From assembly GCA_025526915.1 (NCBI GenBank), contig JAHLKH010000068.1, positions 59,052 to 123,051 on the forward strand: a DNA stretch of 64,000 bases. The letters are read 5' to 3'. The translations under genes were made by a program, and so were the position numbers. Origin of the DNA: Entophlyctis helioformis (taxonomy: Eukaryota; Chytridiomycota; Chytridiomycetes; Chytridiales; Chytriomycetaceae). Position 1 is the stretch's first letter; each line of letters starts with the position of its first letter. Shown piece by piece: positions 1 to 11,973 of this stretch. The notes beneath the pieces were generated by a model. That model did not search any database, had not been told where the DNA came from, and saw nothing but the letters and a program-made list of their open reading frames with translations.

Positions 1-121
1 AATATCGAGCCGCTGTTGGCCATGTGCGGTGTCATTGTTTTGGCGTGTGTTGTGCATGTCAGTATGCCGTGCTAAGGGTGGCTGTCGAGAGACAAGAGAG
101 AGAGAGAGAAATGCCACGTAC

Positions 122-1849
122 CCTGGGTACACTCGACCCTCGATGGTGACAATGCCCTGGTCAATCAGGTAGATGCCCTCGAACCCCTCCGTGAACAAAA
201 AGTTGTTGGGTGCGCACGTGTGGATCTCGACCAGCCGGCAAATGTCTTGAATCATCTGCGGATCGCGCTCTATAAACACTTCCAGGAACGGGATCTGCTC
301 TATAAACGGCAGGAACATCTCGAGCGCAATGAAGCCGTGGAGCGTCATTGGCAGTGCGCGCAGCATCTTGGTTTGCTGCAGGTTGGCTTCGGCTGCAAAG
401 TGGTCTGTCAAATGTTGGAACACCTGTAGGTGGGTTGGATGCCAGGCGACATGTGCGCCAGAGTCTTAGCCATGCGGCATTCACTGCCAAACGCGAGTCA
501 AGACGTACCTTGAACTTGAGCCGCTGATCTAGCTTGAGCGAGTTGAACATATCCAAGTAGTTGTCCACAAGGATATCCTGTGTCATTTTCGTGCTCGTGG
601 TCATGCTCAAGAAGTTGGCGGTACTCGCGATAAAGTATCCAGCCAAAAAGTACGCAACCGTATACGCAAACAGGCAGTACGCCCATTCGTTGAGATTGCC
701 CGGCGTGAGCGGCGCGTAGTTGTTGCCGATGAGCGACACCGTTGTGGTGGACCAATACAGCGAGAGCAGGTACACTTCCCACACATCGACGGACGTCCTG
801 TTGACGTACTCCATGTAGCTATCGACCCAGCCAGGCGGCTCGGACGGATCCACTCGCTCCGCAGAGAGACGGTATCCGCATGCCAGCCAATGGATCATGA
901 AAAACGTAAACACGAGCGTCTTGATGGTCTGGATCTGTCCAAGCCGCAACCCCGAATGGATCTGCCACTGCTTGAACTTGCGACTCGCTCTCAGCACCCG
1001 CAGCAGCTTCAACAGCCGCGTCAGACGCAGAAACCGCAGCAGCCGCAGCTGTGTGAGGTTGTTTGTCCCCGCAGACATGAATCCGAGGAGCTCGAACGGG
1101 AGCACAGACATCAGATCAATCGGACCCCATGATCGCCAGTAGCGGCCCGAGATCATCCGCACGTCGCGGATGGTCTTGCCAGTCTGCGGGTCGCGCGACG
1201 GTGTGCGCATCTGCACAAACATGTCAATGAAGAAGATAAAGTCGACGACGCGGTTGACAAGGAACATGATATCCACTTGTATATGGCCCGTTACGAATCT
1301 GCAAGGTGATGACCGTCCCACGACGATTGCCATTGCCGCCACGATGGCCATTGCAGACAACGGCGGCGTGCGAGTCCAGCGTTCATCATGTGAGCACGCG
1401 GTCGTCCCGCCATACAGCATCCAATGCACAAACAAGACACCAGAAACCACTCACGCCGTCTCCCACGGCGTCACAGACGCCGTATAGATGAGCAGCACAA
1501 ACGACAGCAGATCCCATTTCTTGAAAAACGGCGACGACACGTCGAGCGGCGTCATGAAGCCGCCCTTCTCGACCATGACGCGGTACGGCTCGTCCAAGTC
1601 CTTGTGGTCGGTGAGGTAGTCGGGCAAGTTTCGGTGGACATTCTTCTGCACGCGCCAGCGATGCACGCGGCCGTAGTGGACCTGCTGCAGAAACGAGTCG
1701 CGCGGCACAAAGATTTCGTCGTCTTCGTCTTCGGGGACCAGCACGTCGAGCGAGTAGACGATGCGCTCGTAGAGCGTCCTGCGTGATATCTTTGCGATTT
1801 TGCGGAGCTCGCCCTCGCCGCGGCCGGTGCCGGTGCCTGTCGTCGTCAT
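122..1849 (-). CDS. Cyclic-nucleotide-gated/EAG-type cation channel (3' end outside the window)
   Basis: Exons in coding order are 1849-1455, 1298-509 and 423-122, with GTGAGT, GTACGT and GTACGT donors; the gene continues beyond position 1. About 495 residues are visible. The N-terminal cytosolic part runs into a first helix (KWDLLSFVLLIYTASVTPWE, the usual S1 region of CNG/HCN/EAG channels). An S2-S3 stretch follows, then an S4-like helix with a basic residue every third position (RLLRFLRLTRLLKLLRVLR). The pore loop reads YWSTTTVSLIGNNYAP. The S6 helix leads into the C-linker (MTQDILVDNYLDMFNSLKL) and the start of the nucleotide-binding domain (FLFTEGFEGIYLIDQGIVTI). The filter has G-N-N where K+-selective relatives have G-Y-G, so ion selectivity is uncertain. 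The family assignment is solid, but the subclass and ligand are not shown. Confidence 0.88.
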
Positions 1850-2601
1850 GGTGGGCTGTGCGGACTGTGCGAGCTGTGCGAGCTGTGCGGAAAGAGGGGC
1901 TCGGGGGCTTGGCGTCGACGGGAGGTGAGACTGGCTTGCCGGTGAGAGCGCGAGTGCTGTGTGTGGCTTGAGCGACTAGGTTTCGACAGTCGCGTCAAAG
2001 TCCCTGGCAGGCGTCGATGGCGCGGTCTTTGTTGTGGCAAGCAGACGCGCCACGAGACAGGCAAGCAGTCGCTGTGTGTTCTTACGTGCGAGGATGGATG
2101 GATGGATGGATGGATGGATGGATAGCGCCGACGGCGTGGTGTGCTGTGGACCAATGCCGTTGACGGTCTCGCTGACTTGCTTGAGCAGGTGCTGTGCGAC
2201 AAGCCAAGGAAAACTGTTTGGGGTAGGCTTGTTGGTTGCTCTGTCCAACAATACGAGCTTGAAAGCAAAGTGCGGCAAATGCGTCGCGTCAAGGTATCTA
2301 TGTCGGTGCTTGGACGCCAGCATGCAAAGGATGGCCGGCAATGTGACTCTGGTAGGGACACCTTGCTCAACTTCCAGTCGACAGAGCGACTTATCATCTG
2401 TGCTGTTGTGCCGACATGGCAAGGCAAGGCTGCAGACACCGCCAGCCTGCATTCACCCTGCTGCATGCCGTTTCCAGGGTCGTGACGGCTGCAAAGTCCA
2501 CAGCCGGCTGGTCAACACTTGCTGCATACGTGATGTCATTCACCAAAGTGGGCCATGGCCGCACACTTGCACAAGCTCCTCCTCGTCCTGCACTTTATTG
2601 A
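1850..2601. other. Intergenic region between the channel and the Hal-type kinase
   Basis: About 750 bases lie between the channel start and the kinase stop, both on the minus strand. I see no convincing gene. The stretch holds the channel promoter and the kinase 3' end, plus a GATG microsatellite at about 2091-2124. Confidence 0.5.
2091..2124. repeat. (GATG)n tetranucleotide microsatellite
   Basis: About eight uninterrupted copies of GATG lie in the upstream region of the channel gene. Confidence 0.9.
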
Positions 2602-5600
2602 TCACCGATGCGAACTGGATTGCGTCGTGTGTACATGTCCGACCTGGTTCATCTCGCTGCCGCTGCCGCCACTGCCCTTGCCGACTGACCGGCAGTAGTC
2701 GATCGTGGACACCCACGGGTCCTCAATCGTTTGCGCAATCTCTAACCGCCGGATGGGGTCTGGATCCAAGCAGTTGTAGAGAATGCGGCGTGGGCCGTCA
2801 GTGTAGCGCTCAAACTGTGGATATCCAGTCTCGCGTTTGCGGAGGTAGGTAGCGTAGTGGTCTTCGGACTTTTTGGCCATGGTCCATAAGAGGGATTTGC
2901 TGAGCATGGCATAGAAGATCATGCCTGTGACCATGGATGCGTGTTAGTACATGCGTCTGTGCAGCCAACCAGGTGATTGGCGGTCGCAGTGAGATGGCCG
3001 GCTCACCACATGCCCAGACATCGACTTTGGTTGGGAAATACTCGTGCTGCTCGTCCCATTCTTCTGGCGCAATGTACGGCGCTGAGCCACAGACGCCGTG
3101 CAGCTTGTGCGGCTCCTTTTCCCATTGCGTCCTGAACACGGCCGATGTGCCTGTAGCTCTGTAGTGTCAGCCAACTCGAATATCCGCCTTCATCTTTGGA
3201 CAGACCATGCCCATTCATGCTTACCAAAGTCTGTGATCTTGAGTGTCCGCCCACCGGCCGAAAGCAGAATGTTTTCTGGCTTGAGATCCCTGATTGACGC
3301 GCCACATGGATCAGCCACTAGCCATCCAGATAGCCAGCCACGAGCCAGCCACGAGCCAGCCACGAGCCAGCCACGAGCCAGCCAGCGCAAGACTCACCGA
3401 TGTGCCACGCCGATCGAGTGCATGTACCCAACGCCATTAAGCAGCTGCCGAAACAGACAGTACATTTCCTCATCGCTCGTGAAGCCGACCGTCGATGTCT
3501 TTTGAAACAGGTCGCCGCCTGCACAGTATTCCATCACCTCGCACCACCGTCCATGCTGTGGCCAAGCGTGTGAGCCACTCCACAAACAGACAATCACCGC
3601 GCCAGGATCAGGATGCAGTACCTCGTCGCGGATGAGATCCACCGTGTGCACAACGTTCTCGTGGTGCATGGACGAGCTGATGCAGAACTCTGCAATCACT
3701 TTCTTGATGTACTCTTTCTCGGTCTCGTCCTTGCGGCGCTTGCGGAACTCCTGCATGTCATCACATGTATGCATGTATGAGCACACTGTCTCCGACACTC
3801 GACATGCCATCGTCCATACCTTGATCGCGTACAGCTTCTCCGTCTTTTCCTTGGAATGTGCCTATGGATCTGCATGTCAGACACTCGTCACACAAGACCA
3901 CAGTCAGAGGGCGGTGGGTGAGGCGTCCGTACCAGTCGGACGGTTGCGTTGGCGCCTTTCCCCAGCACTTCGTCGGGCCTGCCGTACTTTTCGGATAGCC
4001 CGACCTCGGAGCCTGAGCGGTTCATGCCCTTTGCTGGCATCGACGCGGACCCGTCGTGGTGATGATCGTCCCGCCCGACGACGCTGCTCGAATGGCCGCG
4101 TCTGTGGTGCGTGATGGACGACCGCAGCTCCTTGAGAATCGAGTGGCTTCCTTCCGTCTCGCTGCGTTCACGCGGTTTGCGCTGTTTAAGGAAACCAAAG
4201 GTTGAAGAGCTGGACGGCATGTGCGGCTGTGCGTCACCGGATGCTGCAGATGTGCCTTGGTTGGACGTGACGCTGGCTGCGTTGAGCCGCGACTGGGACA
4301 CGGAATCGTCGCGTGGCGACCGCGGTGACCCCATATCCGACATACTGTGCTGCGACAGGTTGGATCGCGACGCTGTTTTCGCTTTTATGGGTCTCGGGCA
4401 GGCGTCGGCGTCGTCGCCAGGGATGCCGGCAACGACCTCGTTGGAGAGCGGCGACGGGATGGGCGACTCCTTCTGCTGGAGCGGCGACACTGGCGCAAAG
4501 TGACCTCCCGGCTGCTGCAAATTCGCATTGTCGAGTGGCGGGACCAGCCCACGGTGCGAGATGTCAAGCGGCTTGAGTATTGGAGATGATGGCCGTGACG
4601 ATCGGCGACTCCGCGGGCTAGCAGTGCCATGCGGTCCAGCATCCGTGTCGTGTCCATCCTCGTCGCCGGTGCCGCCTGCCCACCCGGACACGCTGCTTCC
4701 ACCTGCACTGCTCCCTGTGCCGCGTCGGTGATGGTGGTGTCCGTGAAACAGCTTGGTGAACAGCGACTCGTGTTTCCCCGACTTGGCCGACGCCGCCGAG
4801 TTGGACACGTAGTGGTCGCGCACACTCGATCCTGGAAAATGGATAATCTTGACCACCTGCTTCTGCCCGTCGTCGTCCACAAACACGGCCTCGTGCTCCT
4901 GGTCGCCCGACATGGACTGCAGGTTTCCGACACTCCCGTCGCGCTGCATCGGTGTATGCGACTGGCTGCCATGGCCATGACTGCCGCTGCCGCTGTGACC
5001 GTGGTTGTGATGCGAACTGAAAATACTCAAGAACCCGTGGCTGCTCGTGCGGCTCATATTGGTGCTGTGGGATTTACCGTGGGATGCCGTCTCGTCGTCC
5101 AACTCCTGGTCGCCTTCACGACTGCTGCGCATGCTGCCACTGCCGAGCGCGTGATCGCCATCGGCATGTGCGTGGTGGTGTGCTGGCGTCGCACTCGATT
5201 GCCAGATACGCCCATGCCCCTCGTGCGAGCCCGGCGGCAATCCAAGCGACGGGTGCCCCTCGTCATCCGCCGAGTCTGACCTGTGGAAGAAGAGCTTGTG
5301 GATGATGGACGATGCTCGACTGCGCGTGCCGCTCGGTTGGCCCTGCTGTCCGGCCACACCTCCCTCGGCGTGGTGCAAAAGGTGGGCATGGATCCCGCCC
5401 GCCGACGGCCCGGCACGCGTAGGCGACTGCGGCGGATCTCTGGACGCTGCCGCACCGTGCTTGTGGGCATCCGTGCCTGTCTGGATGTGCCCATGAACCG
5501 TCGACGATGTGGTTGGCGATCCGCCCAAAACACGCGACGAGTCCAGCGACTGACTGCGGCGTCTCGTGATGGACGATATGCGGCTCCTGCGCCGCTCGCC

Positions 5601-7824
5601 GTGCATCTGCGGCGTGCCTGTCTGTTTCCGCTGTCCGTGCGCCGACTCTGGCGTCGATGCAATGTGGTCGTGGTGGCCATCATGCCGCTGCCCTGAGGAC
5701 TCGTGAACCGCTTCGTCAGAGACGGCCTGCCCTTCTGCTGCCAGAACAGGCGGTGTCGAGCACGCCGACTGGGTGCCATGGTACTCGATGCTCATCGGAC
5801 GCGGCAGCACGTATCGCTGCTGCTCAAACATCCGTCGGCCGCGTGCTGTACGAGGGTGATCACCGTCGTCTTCGCCATCGTCATCGCTGCTGGCCTGCTC
5901 TTTGCCGTCAGCATGGTCGTGGCCACGCTGTATCTCCTGGGATTTGGTGTTGGTGTTGGTGGCGGCGTTGGCTGATTGAGTCATGTTGCCTGGCCGGCTC
6001 GTGTCGTCTATGCTGCGATTGCGCGACGCCCAGCGTTGGTTGACGATGTTGCTAACACTCGACGACTGCGAGATCTGCTCCTGCGATGTTGGCGACGTCT
6101 GGTTGGGTGACATGAACATCTCTGACGCCACATCTTGGCTGCTGTTTTGCGAGGTTTTGTCTGCATTCGTCGTAGCTGATCGATCTTGCTCCTGCTGCTG
6201 CTGCTCCTGCTGCTCGTGCTGCTGCTGCGGACTGTCATGACTTGCTTGGTTGCCTTGATGCAGCGGCTCGCTTGATGCTGGCGCTTGATCCGAGATTGAC
6301 GGCTCTTCCACAAGCACTTCGAGCATGCTGCCAGGTGACTCGTCAAACAAGTCGCGCTTGGACATCGACTTTGGCAGATCGTGTTGTGGCTGCTGTGTGC
6401 TCTGGATCGCAAGCTGCAGACTCAGCCCCATGGACGTGATGGTTCCGCTGCGACTGAGGAGATCGGCCATGGAGCTCTGCTCGATGATGGGCGGCAGGAC
6501 CATGACGGACCGCGAATTGCGCGACAGCGACACGGACCCGTCCTCGCTGTCGTCGTCGTCCTCATCATCGTCTTCCAGGTTAGCGTAGCTGCTGCTGCTG
6601 CTTTCGTGGTAGCCGGCGCCACTGCCGCTGCCGTCTCGCTTCATGCCAACATGGTAGAGTTCTTCGCGCGAGCTGACAGCGGCTTTCATCCTGCCCATGA
6701 GATCGCGGGCTGGATCGTCGTCGCTGTCTGTGCCGCCGACGTCGTGGCGGCTGCTGCTGCTTGTGCTTTGACGGAGACCCGACTTGCTCCTGGCGGACAT
6801 GGCTGACATGGCCGACCGTGCCGATGCCGAGAAATAGTCGTCTTCGTCCGAGTCGGCCTGATCGCTCTTGGGCTGGTTGATGCTCTGGCGAAAGATGTCC
6901 TTGGCAACCAAGTCGTGCTCATCGAGCTCATCCTGGTCCCATTTCCCGAATTCAGCATCCACATTATCGTCTTCGTCCTCGTCGTCCTTGTTCTCGTCTT
7001 TGTCGTCTCCTGCCTCCTCCTCCTCCTCCTCATCCTCGTCGTCGTCGTCCGTCGTCGCTGTCGCTTTCATCGTCCATGAGATCGTCGGCTTCTAGGTCGT
7101 CCAGCCCGCTGCTGCAAAACAGCCCACGATCAGGCGTCCGCTGCACGCGATTCTGTGTCTGCAGGCCCGCAAACAACAGGTTCGCGCCGCCAACGAGCTT
7201 ATCTGCACCATCGCCAGTGCCGGCATCCTGGCCCTTGCCTTTGCCTTTTCCTATGCCTTTGCTCCTGCCAGTGCCGACAGATTCAGAGTCGTCCGCGTCT
7301 GGCTCTGCAGACGTTGGCACAAGATGGTGATGCTGCTCGTGGAGCGGATGTTGCTTGACAAACCGCTCGGGCTCTCTGACGAGCGTGACGGGCGATGTCA
7401 CGCTGGGTCTGCTGCTTGGTACCGATTCGCTCGGCGAGGGATCTGTTGCTGCTGCTGTTGCTGTTGCTGCTGCTGCGGCTGTTATCGTGATGGGCGGCGG
7501 GATCGGCGTGTGTGCTGGCCCTGCGACCAGGGAGAAGGAGGCCGCTGGCAGAGGCGGCAGGCTTGACAGAAACGATCGCGGCACGGCCGGATCGGGCGTT
7601 TCCTGCCGAGTGTTGTCCACACGTGCGTTGGCATCGCAGGGCCGTGTCAGCGCACCGCACACCATGTGCACTTGGGAGGCGAATGCACAGCACGGACCAC
7701 TCACACTGGATGGCGCCAAGCCCGGTGTCTGCAGCAGTGAGGAGGCGGCGGCTTCTGGGGCAGCTGCGTCAGTCCCTTGTGACAGCGCGGCTGGGCCGAA
7801 TGGCGTCTGCAGATGGGCCGCCAT
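2602..7824 (-). CDS. Hal4/Hal5/Npr1-type Ser/Thr protein kinase with a very long disordered N-terminus
   Basis: Exons in coding order are 7824-7705, 7602-3933, 3861-3820, 3750-3622, 3555-3398, 3289-3225, 3150-3007 and 2924-2602. The product is about 1549 residues if one extra base near 7049 is discounted. The first ~1250 residues are low complexity, rich in Ser, His, Asp/Glu and Gln. The kinase domain is C-terminal: glycine loop GKGANATVRL, lysine in LYAIK, SSSMHHENVV, catalytic AHRDLKPEN, TDFG, and APEEW in place of APE. The late motif WTMAKKSEDHY resembles the W-x-x-A-K-K signature of the fungal Hal4/Hal5/Npr1 group, which in yeast controls K+ and nutrient transporters at the plasma membrane. 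All catalytic residues are present. Its neighbour is a cation channel, but a functional link is only suggested. A divergent promoter is shared with HIBCH. Confidence 0.85.
3336..3386. repeat. CCAGCCACGAG tandem repeat inside a kinase intron
   Basis: About five copies of an 10-11 base CCAGCCACGAG unit fill the intron between exons ending at 3398 and starting at 3289. The coding sequence is not affected. Confidence 0.85.
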
Positions 7825-8367
7825 TGTCGTGCGTTGTGTTTGTGCGATGCCGGGGAAAACAAGTCTGGATCTGTGTTTTTCCCCTCGCCCAATTGCCTGT
7901 AGTACCGCTGACCCAGAAGCCGTCTTTCACGTGACCATCTGGAGTGTTTTATTGCATCAGGCGACATCGGCACTCTCCCGATCGACCTTACGACTCGCAC
8001 TTGTAAGTCAAGGTGTGCTCGCTGGCGTGCGTCGCCGGCTGGTGGTGCATGCACGCTGCTGACGCTCGGGCCATGGCACGATGCGCTGGTCCAATGCAGG
8101 ATGCTCTGGGCTCGCACGACGGCCACGGCCGCAACAGCACGCACAGCACGCACAGCACAAACAACAGCAGCGGCAGCAGCAGCAGCAGCAGTCGTGCCAG
8201 CAGCCGCACGCCGCATCGGCCAGACCGCCGCCCACCTGTCGCCGACGGCACCCACCGCCGCCTCTGTCCGTGTAAGTCCAGCCAACGCCTGGTGCAGGTT
8301 CGGCCGACGCTGCTGCCGCACGCAACGCTCGCTTGAACGCTGACGCCTGAGCCAACGCCAACGTTTT
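7825..8367. promoter_or_regulatory. Divergent intergenic region (Hal-type kinase / HIBCH)
   Basis: About 540 bases separate the minus-strand kinase start from the plus-strand HIBCH start, so both promoters must lie here. It contains CAG-rich and GCACAGCAC repeats around 8130-8205. I could not identify individual promoter elements. Confidence 0.45.
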
Positions 8368-10027
8368 ATGCGCACGCTTGCTTGGGTGACGCACGGCCCT
8401 CTCGGCCCTCTCGGCGCTGTGGACGGACAGGCCATGTCGACGGCGCCTGTCGGCGTGCATGCCCGCAAGGTGCAGTCGGTCCGCCGCTTCGAGCTCGACC
8501 GCCCCGCCGCCCTCAACGCCCTCAACCTCGACATGATCAACACCATGACGCCGCAGCTGCAGGTAGGCGAGCCGTGACTGATCCTTGCTGACTGGCGCTG
8601 ACGACGACGTTGACGACGACGTTGTCGCATGTCCTGTCCTGTCCTGCCCTGTGCGGCCACTCACCCGCTGCACACGATGGACGTAACGGCGCAACTACGC
8701 AACGATACGACAACGCATGGCAGGCGTGGCAAGACTCGGACCTGTGCAAGGTCATTGTGCTGGATGCCGCGCCGGGCAGCCGCGCCTTTTGCGCCGGCGG
8801 CGACGTCAAGAACATTGTGCAGACGGCGTCGACCCGCCAGCCCGACGACGTGGCCCAGGCGCTCAAGTTCTTTGAGGAAGAGTACCGCCTCAACCATCTG
8901 ATCGCGACGCTGCGCAAGCCGTTTGTGTCGGTCATGAATGGCATCACGAGTGAGTGCCGTGCTGCCGTGTCTGTGTATGTGTGTCTGTGTGGATTGCAAC
9001 AGAGTGCTAATGCGGTGTCTGTCTGTGCATGTCTGTCTATCTGTCGGTGCATCTGCCTGCTTGCGCATGTCTGCGTATGTCTGTGTGCTGGATAGTGGGC
9101 GGCGGTGTTGGCTTGTCGGTGCACGGCATGTTCAGAGTTGCGACCGAGAACACCATGTTTGCCATGCCCGAGGTGCGTATCTTGCCTTGCTGTGGTGTGC
9201 TTGTATTCGTGCCTCGCGTGCGCCATCGAGGCATGAATGTTTGTGACTGCTCGCAAATGGGCTGCCAGACTCACGCGGCTCGGTCTTGGCATATCGGCAG
9301 ACGTCCATTGGATTATTCCCAGACGTTGGCGGCAGCTTCTTTCTGCCGCGTCTGGACGGCGAGCTGGGCACATTCCTTGGCCTGACGGGACACCGTCTGA
9401 CTGGCGAGGAGGTCTTGTGAGTGCGAACTGTTGGTTTCTTCTTTGAGTGTGTGTGCACGGACTGTGGCCTGACACGGGATGGCTGGACAGCATTGCCGGC
9501 ATTGCCACGCACTATATTCCTGCCGGACGTCTGCCTGCTCTGTATGCGCGTCTGTCCGAGCTCGAGTCGGACGAGCTGGATGTGGTCAATGCTGCCATTG
9601 ACGAGTTTTCCGGTAGGTTTGCATTGTTTCTTTGTTTATCTGATGCCGGCCGCTTTCTTTGGATGGAGAGAATGTGGCCGACGCACACGGCAACCACGCA
9701 ACTGACGCACAGATGCGACGAGCAGGAGACGTCACGCAGGACAAGTTTGCCAAGTGGAGCCTTGGCGGCGAGGTGGGATCGGCCATCAACCGCTGCTTCA
9801 AGTTCAACACGGTCGAGGAGATCTTTGCTGCGCTTGAGAAGGAGGGCACGCCGTGGGCACGCAAGCAGCTTGACGTGCTCAGCAAGGCGTCGCCGACTGC
9901 GCTCAAGGTCACGCTTGCACAGCTGCGCAAAGGTGCCACCAAGCACATTAGCGACTGCTTCAAGATGGAGTACCGCATGGTCCGCCAGTTCCTGGTGAGT
10001 CGTGTGTGCCGTGGTTGGATGGGCTAT

Positions 10028-10066
<39 letters not shown>

Positions 10067-10606
10067 AGCTGGCTGGTTTGATGTGGACAGCTCTTGCTCA
10101 CATGAATGATTGCGATGGGTGGACAGTCTGGCCACGACTTTATCGAGGGCGTGACGGCCAAGCTCATTGACAAGCCGGCGCGCAGCCCGGTGTGGTCGCC
10201 GGCGATGACGCACATCACGGACATCAGCGCGGGGCAGATTGAAAAAGAGTACTTTGGTGCGGACGGACGCGAGCTGCAGCTCCTCAACCGGCTGTCGTAC
10301 TACGACTACCCGCACCGCACGCTCTCTGGGCTGCCGACGGACCGCGACGTGCGGCGCGTGGTGTTTGGCGACGGGCGGCGCGGCGTGCAGACGAAGCGGC
10401 CGGCCAGCCGGGCCGAGGTGCTCGAGTGGATCTGGCGCAGCTGGGGCCGCTACGACACGGGCGTGATGGGCGAGCTCAACATCCCGACCAAGAACACGCT
10501 CGACGGCGGGTTCGGCCGCGGCAAGGTTGGGCTGCGGGAAAAGGTGGCGGCTGTCCTTGAGAGGCATACGACGGAGACGGCTGGGCGACTGGAGTGGGTC
10601 GACTGA
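8368..10606 (+). CDS. HIBCH: 3-hydroxyisobutyryl-CoA hydrolase, mitochondrial (Ehd3-like)
   Basis: Seven exons: 8368-8562, 8724-8949, 9096-9172, 9301-9416, 9491-9612, 9723-9994 and 10127-10606, giving 495 residues in one frame. The crotonase fold is clear: [11 protein letters not shown] near the N-terminus, the oxyanion-hole motif [12 protein letters not shown], then [11 protein letters not shown], the [12 protein letters not shown] region and GIATHYIP. The enzyme hydrolyses 3-hydroxyisobutyryl-CoA in mitochondrial valine breakdown. About 100 residues after the canonical end (from [17 protein letters not shown]) match the C-terminal extension of fungal Ehd3 proteins, which also occur as mitoribosomal protein mS47. 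Met at 8433 is an alternative start that would shorten a weak presequence. The acceptor at 9722 was chosen to keep frame and is the least certain splice site. Confidence 0.92.
10029..10077. repeat. (CTGG)n microsatellite in HIBCH intron 6
   Basis: About twelve copies of CTGG, one interrupted, lie in the last HIBCH intron. The same unit recurs in introns of neighbouring genes. Confidence 0.9.
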
Positions 10607-10869
10607 GATGGGCTGTCCTGGCAACCGTCTCGGTCTCTCTCTCTCTCTCTCTCGCAGTGATGATGTCGTCTTGTTGTTGTTGATGATGATCATGGTGTGT
10701 GACGGGGTTGTTTGTGTTGGTCTGCCCGCTGCTTGCTTGGCTTGCTCAGTGGGGCCGGCCAATAAAAGGATCTGCACACGACGCAGCACAACGCAGTACA
10801 ACAGGATGCAGTGTGTGTATTGGAAAGATGCGGCATACACGCACACGCACACGCACACGCGGAGGTGGC

Positions 10870-11741
10870 TTAGTCGAGGGAAGGCTTGATGGCATAGACG
10901 GGCGAGAAGACGTAAAAGATGAGGATCCCCGCACAGCCGACGACGGCAAACAGCGACACGAACAGCACAAACACGATGCGCGGATAGAAGCTGCCGTCGA
11001 CCTATCACACCACACACACACAGCAGCATGTCAGTGTGTTGCCTGTCCATGAACGCAGCACATCGGCAGACACAACACAGGAGAGCGGGATGAGGAACGC
11101 ACGGTATCGTCAAACACGATCGGCGAGCCGACGGCCACCTTGGGCAGCGCGCTCAGCACCGCAATGTACAGGCCAAACACGGCGGCGGCGGCCGTGTAGA
11201 CGAGCTCGGTGGGCACGGCGGCCTGGCTCGCTGCCACACACAGCACGGCCAGCAGCGCGGCGAGCGCGAGCGACGACGCCAGCGCCCATCCGAGCTGCAG
11301 CAGTTTGGGCGACGGCGCTTGGACGGCTTGTTGTTGCTGCTGCTGCTGTGTGAGGAGTTTGCCGAGGTGCGTGTGTGGTGGTGGCGTGGCTGGCTGGCTG
11401 TCGGTCGCGTTGGACGCTATGACCAGGCGTGGTTGTGGTTGTGGTTGTGGCTGTATCTGTATCTGTGGCTGCGGGAGTGGCAGTGGGAGCTGCACCGTGT
11501 GCGGTGGTTGCGGTGCAACAGATGCGATGGCTGCCAGCACGGCCGTTGTTGTTGTTGCAGGTGACATCGCCGTCACTGATGCTGCCACTGGCGCTCGTGT
11601 GACTGGTGCCGGCGACGCTCGGCTCGTTGCAGCCGCAGCCGCTGTGCTCGAGGTCGGCGGGGCCGCAGCCTGGCACTGCAGCGCAGCCAGCAGACCCGTG
11701 GCCGCCACCACGCACGCTGATACAGAGGCCGTGGGTCGCAT
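10870..11741 (-). CDS. Unrecognised small protein with signal peptide and membrane helices
   Basis: Two exons, 11741-11103 and 11001-10870, give 256 residues. The start at 11741 was chosen because it begins a typical signal peptide (MRPTASVSACVVAATGLLAA). An Ala/Thr-rich region and a Gln/Pro stretch (QIQIQPQPQPQP, then seven Gln) follow. The C-terminal half contains three or four hydrophobic segments: LGWALASSLALAALLAVLCV, a VYTAAAAVFGLYIAVLSAL segment, and RIVFVLFVSLFAVVGCAGIL just before the stop. The donor GTGCGT and the acceptor TAG join in frame. I do not recognise the family. A secretory-pathway or plasma-membrane protein is likely. Confidence 0.6.
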
Positions 11742-11973
11742 GTCTGTCTGTTCGTCTGTCTGTCCGTTGCCGTCGGCTCGTGAAAGTGTCGGAAAGCCTG
11801 CGATGCGCAACCTCCGCCGAGCCGTGCCGTGCATCGTCGCGGTCGCGTCACGTTCCAGGCATGCAGATCCGCGGAAGAGGAGGAGCAGTCGGTCAGTCGA
11901 AGGGGGAAAAGAAAAAGGTTCATTGGGAAACTCCCGCGTATTCACACTGGCCAACAGCTCTCGTCGCAACGAC

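Noticed and set aside
21..60. GT-rich start of the window as a possible further exon of the channel
   Set aside because: Minus-strand codons near position 1 could read MANSGSI, as in a nucleotide-binding domain, but the stretch is too short and no acceptor is certain.
2034..2852. Plus-strand open frame of 272 codons
   Set aside because: It overlaps the kinase 3' end on the other strand, includes the GATG microsatellite, is rich in Cys and Ser without a domain, and has no homology signal I can see.
8130..8205. CAG/GCACAGCAC repeats as a CRISPR-like or regulatory array
   Set aside because: The units are simple microsatellites without spacers; the organism is a eukaryote.
7701..8694. Minus-strand frames of 200-300 codons in the kinase/HIBCH promoter region
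   Set aside because: They consist mainly of Arg/Ala/Cys runs from CAG and GCA repeats and overlap HIBCH exon 1.
9512..11113. Minus-strand open frame of 533 codons opposite HIBCH
   Set aside because: It covers HIBCH exons and introns and includes the CTGG repeat read as QPASQPAS; no family motifs.
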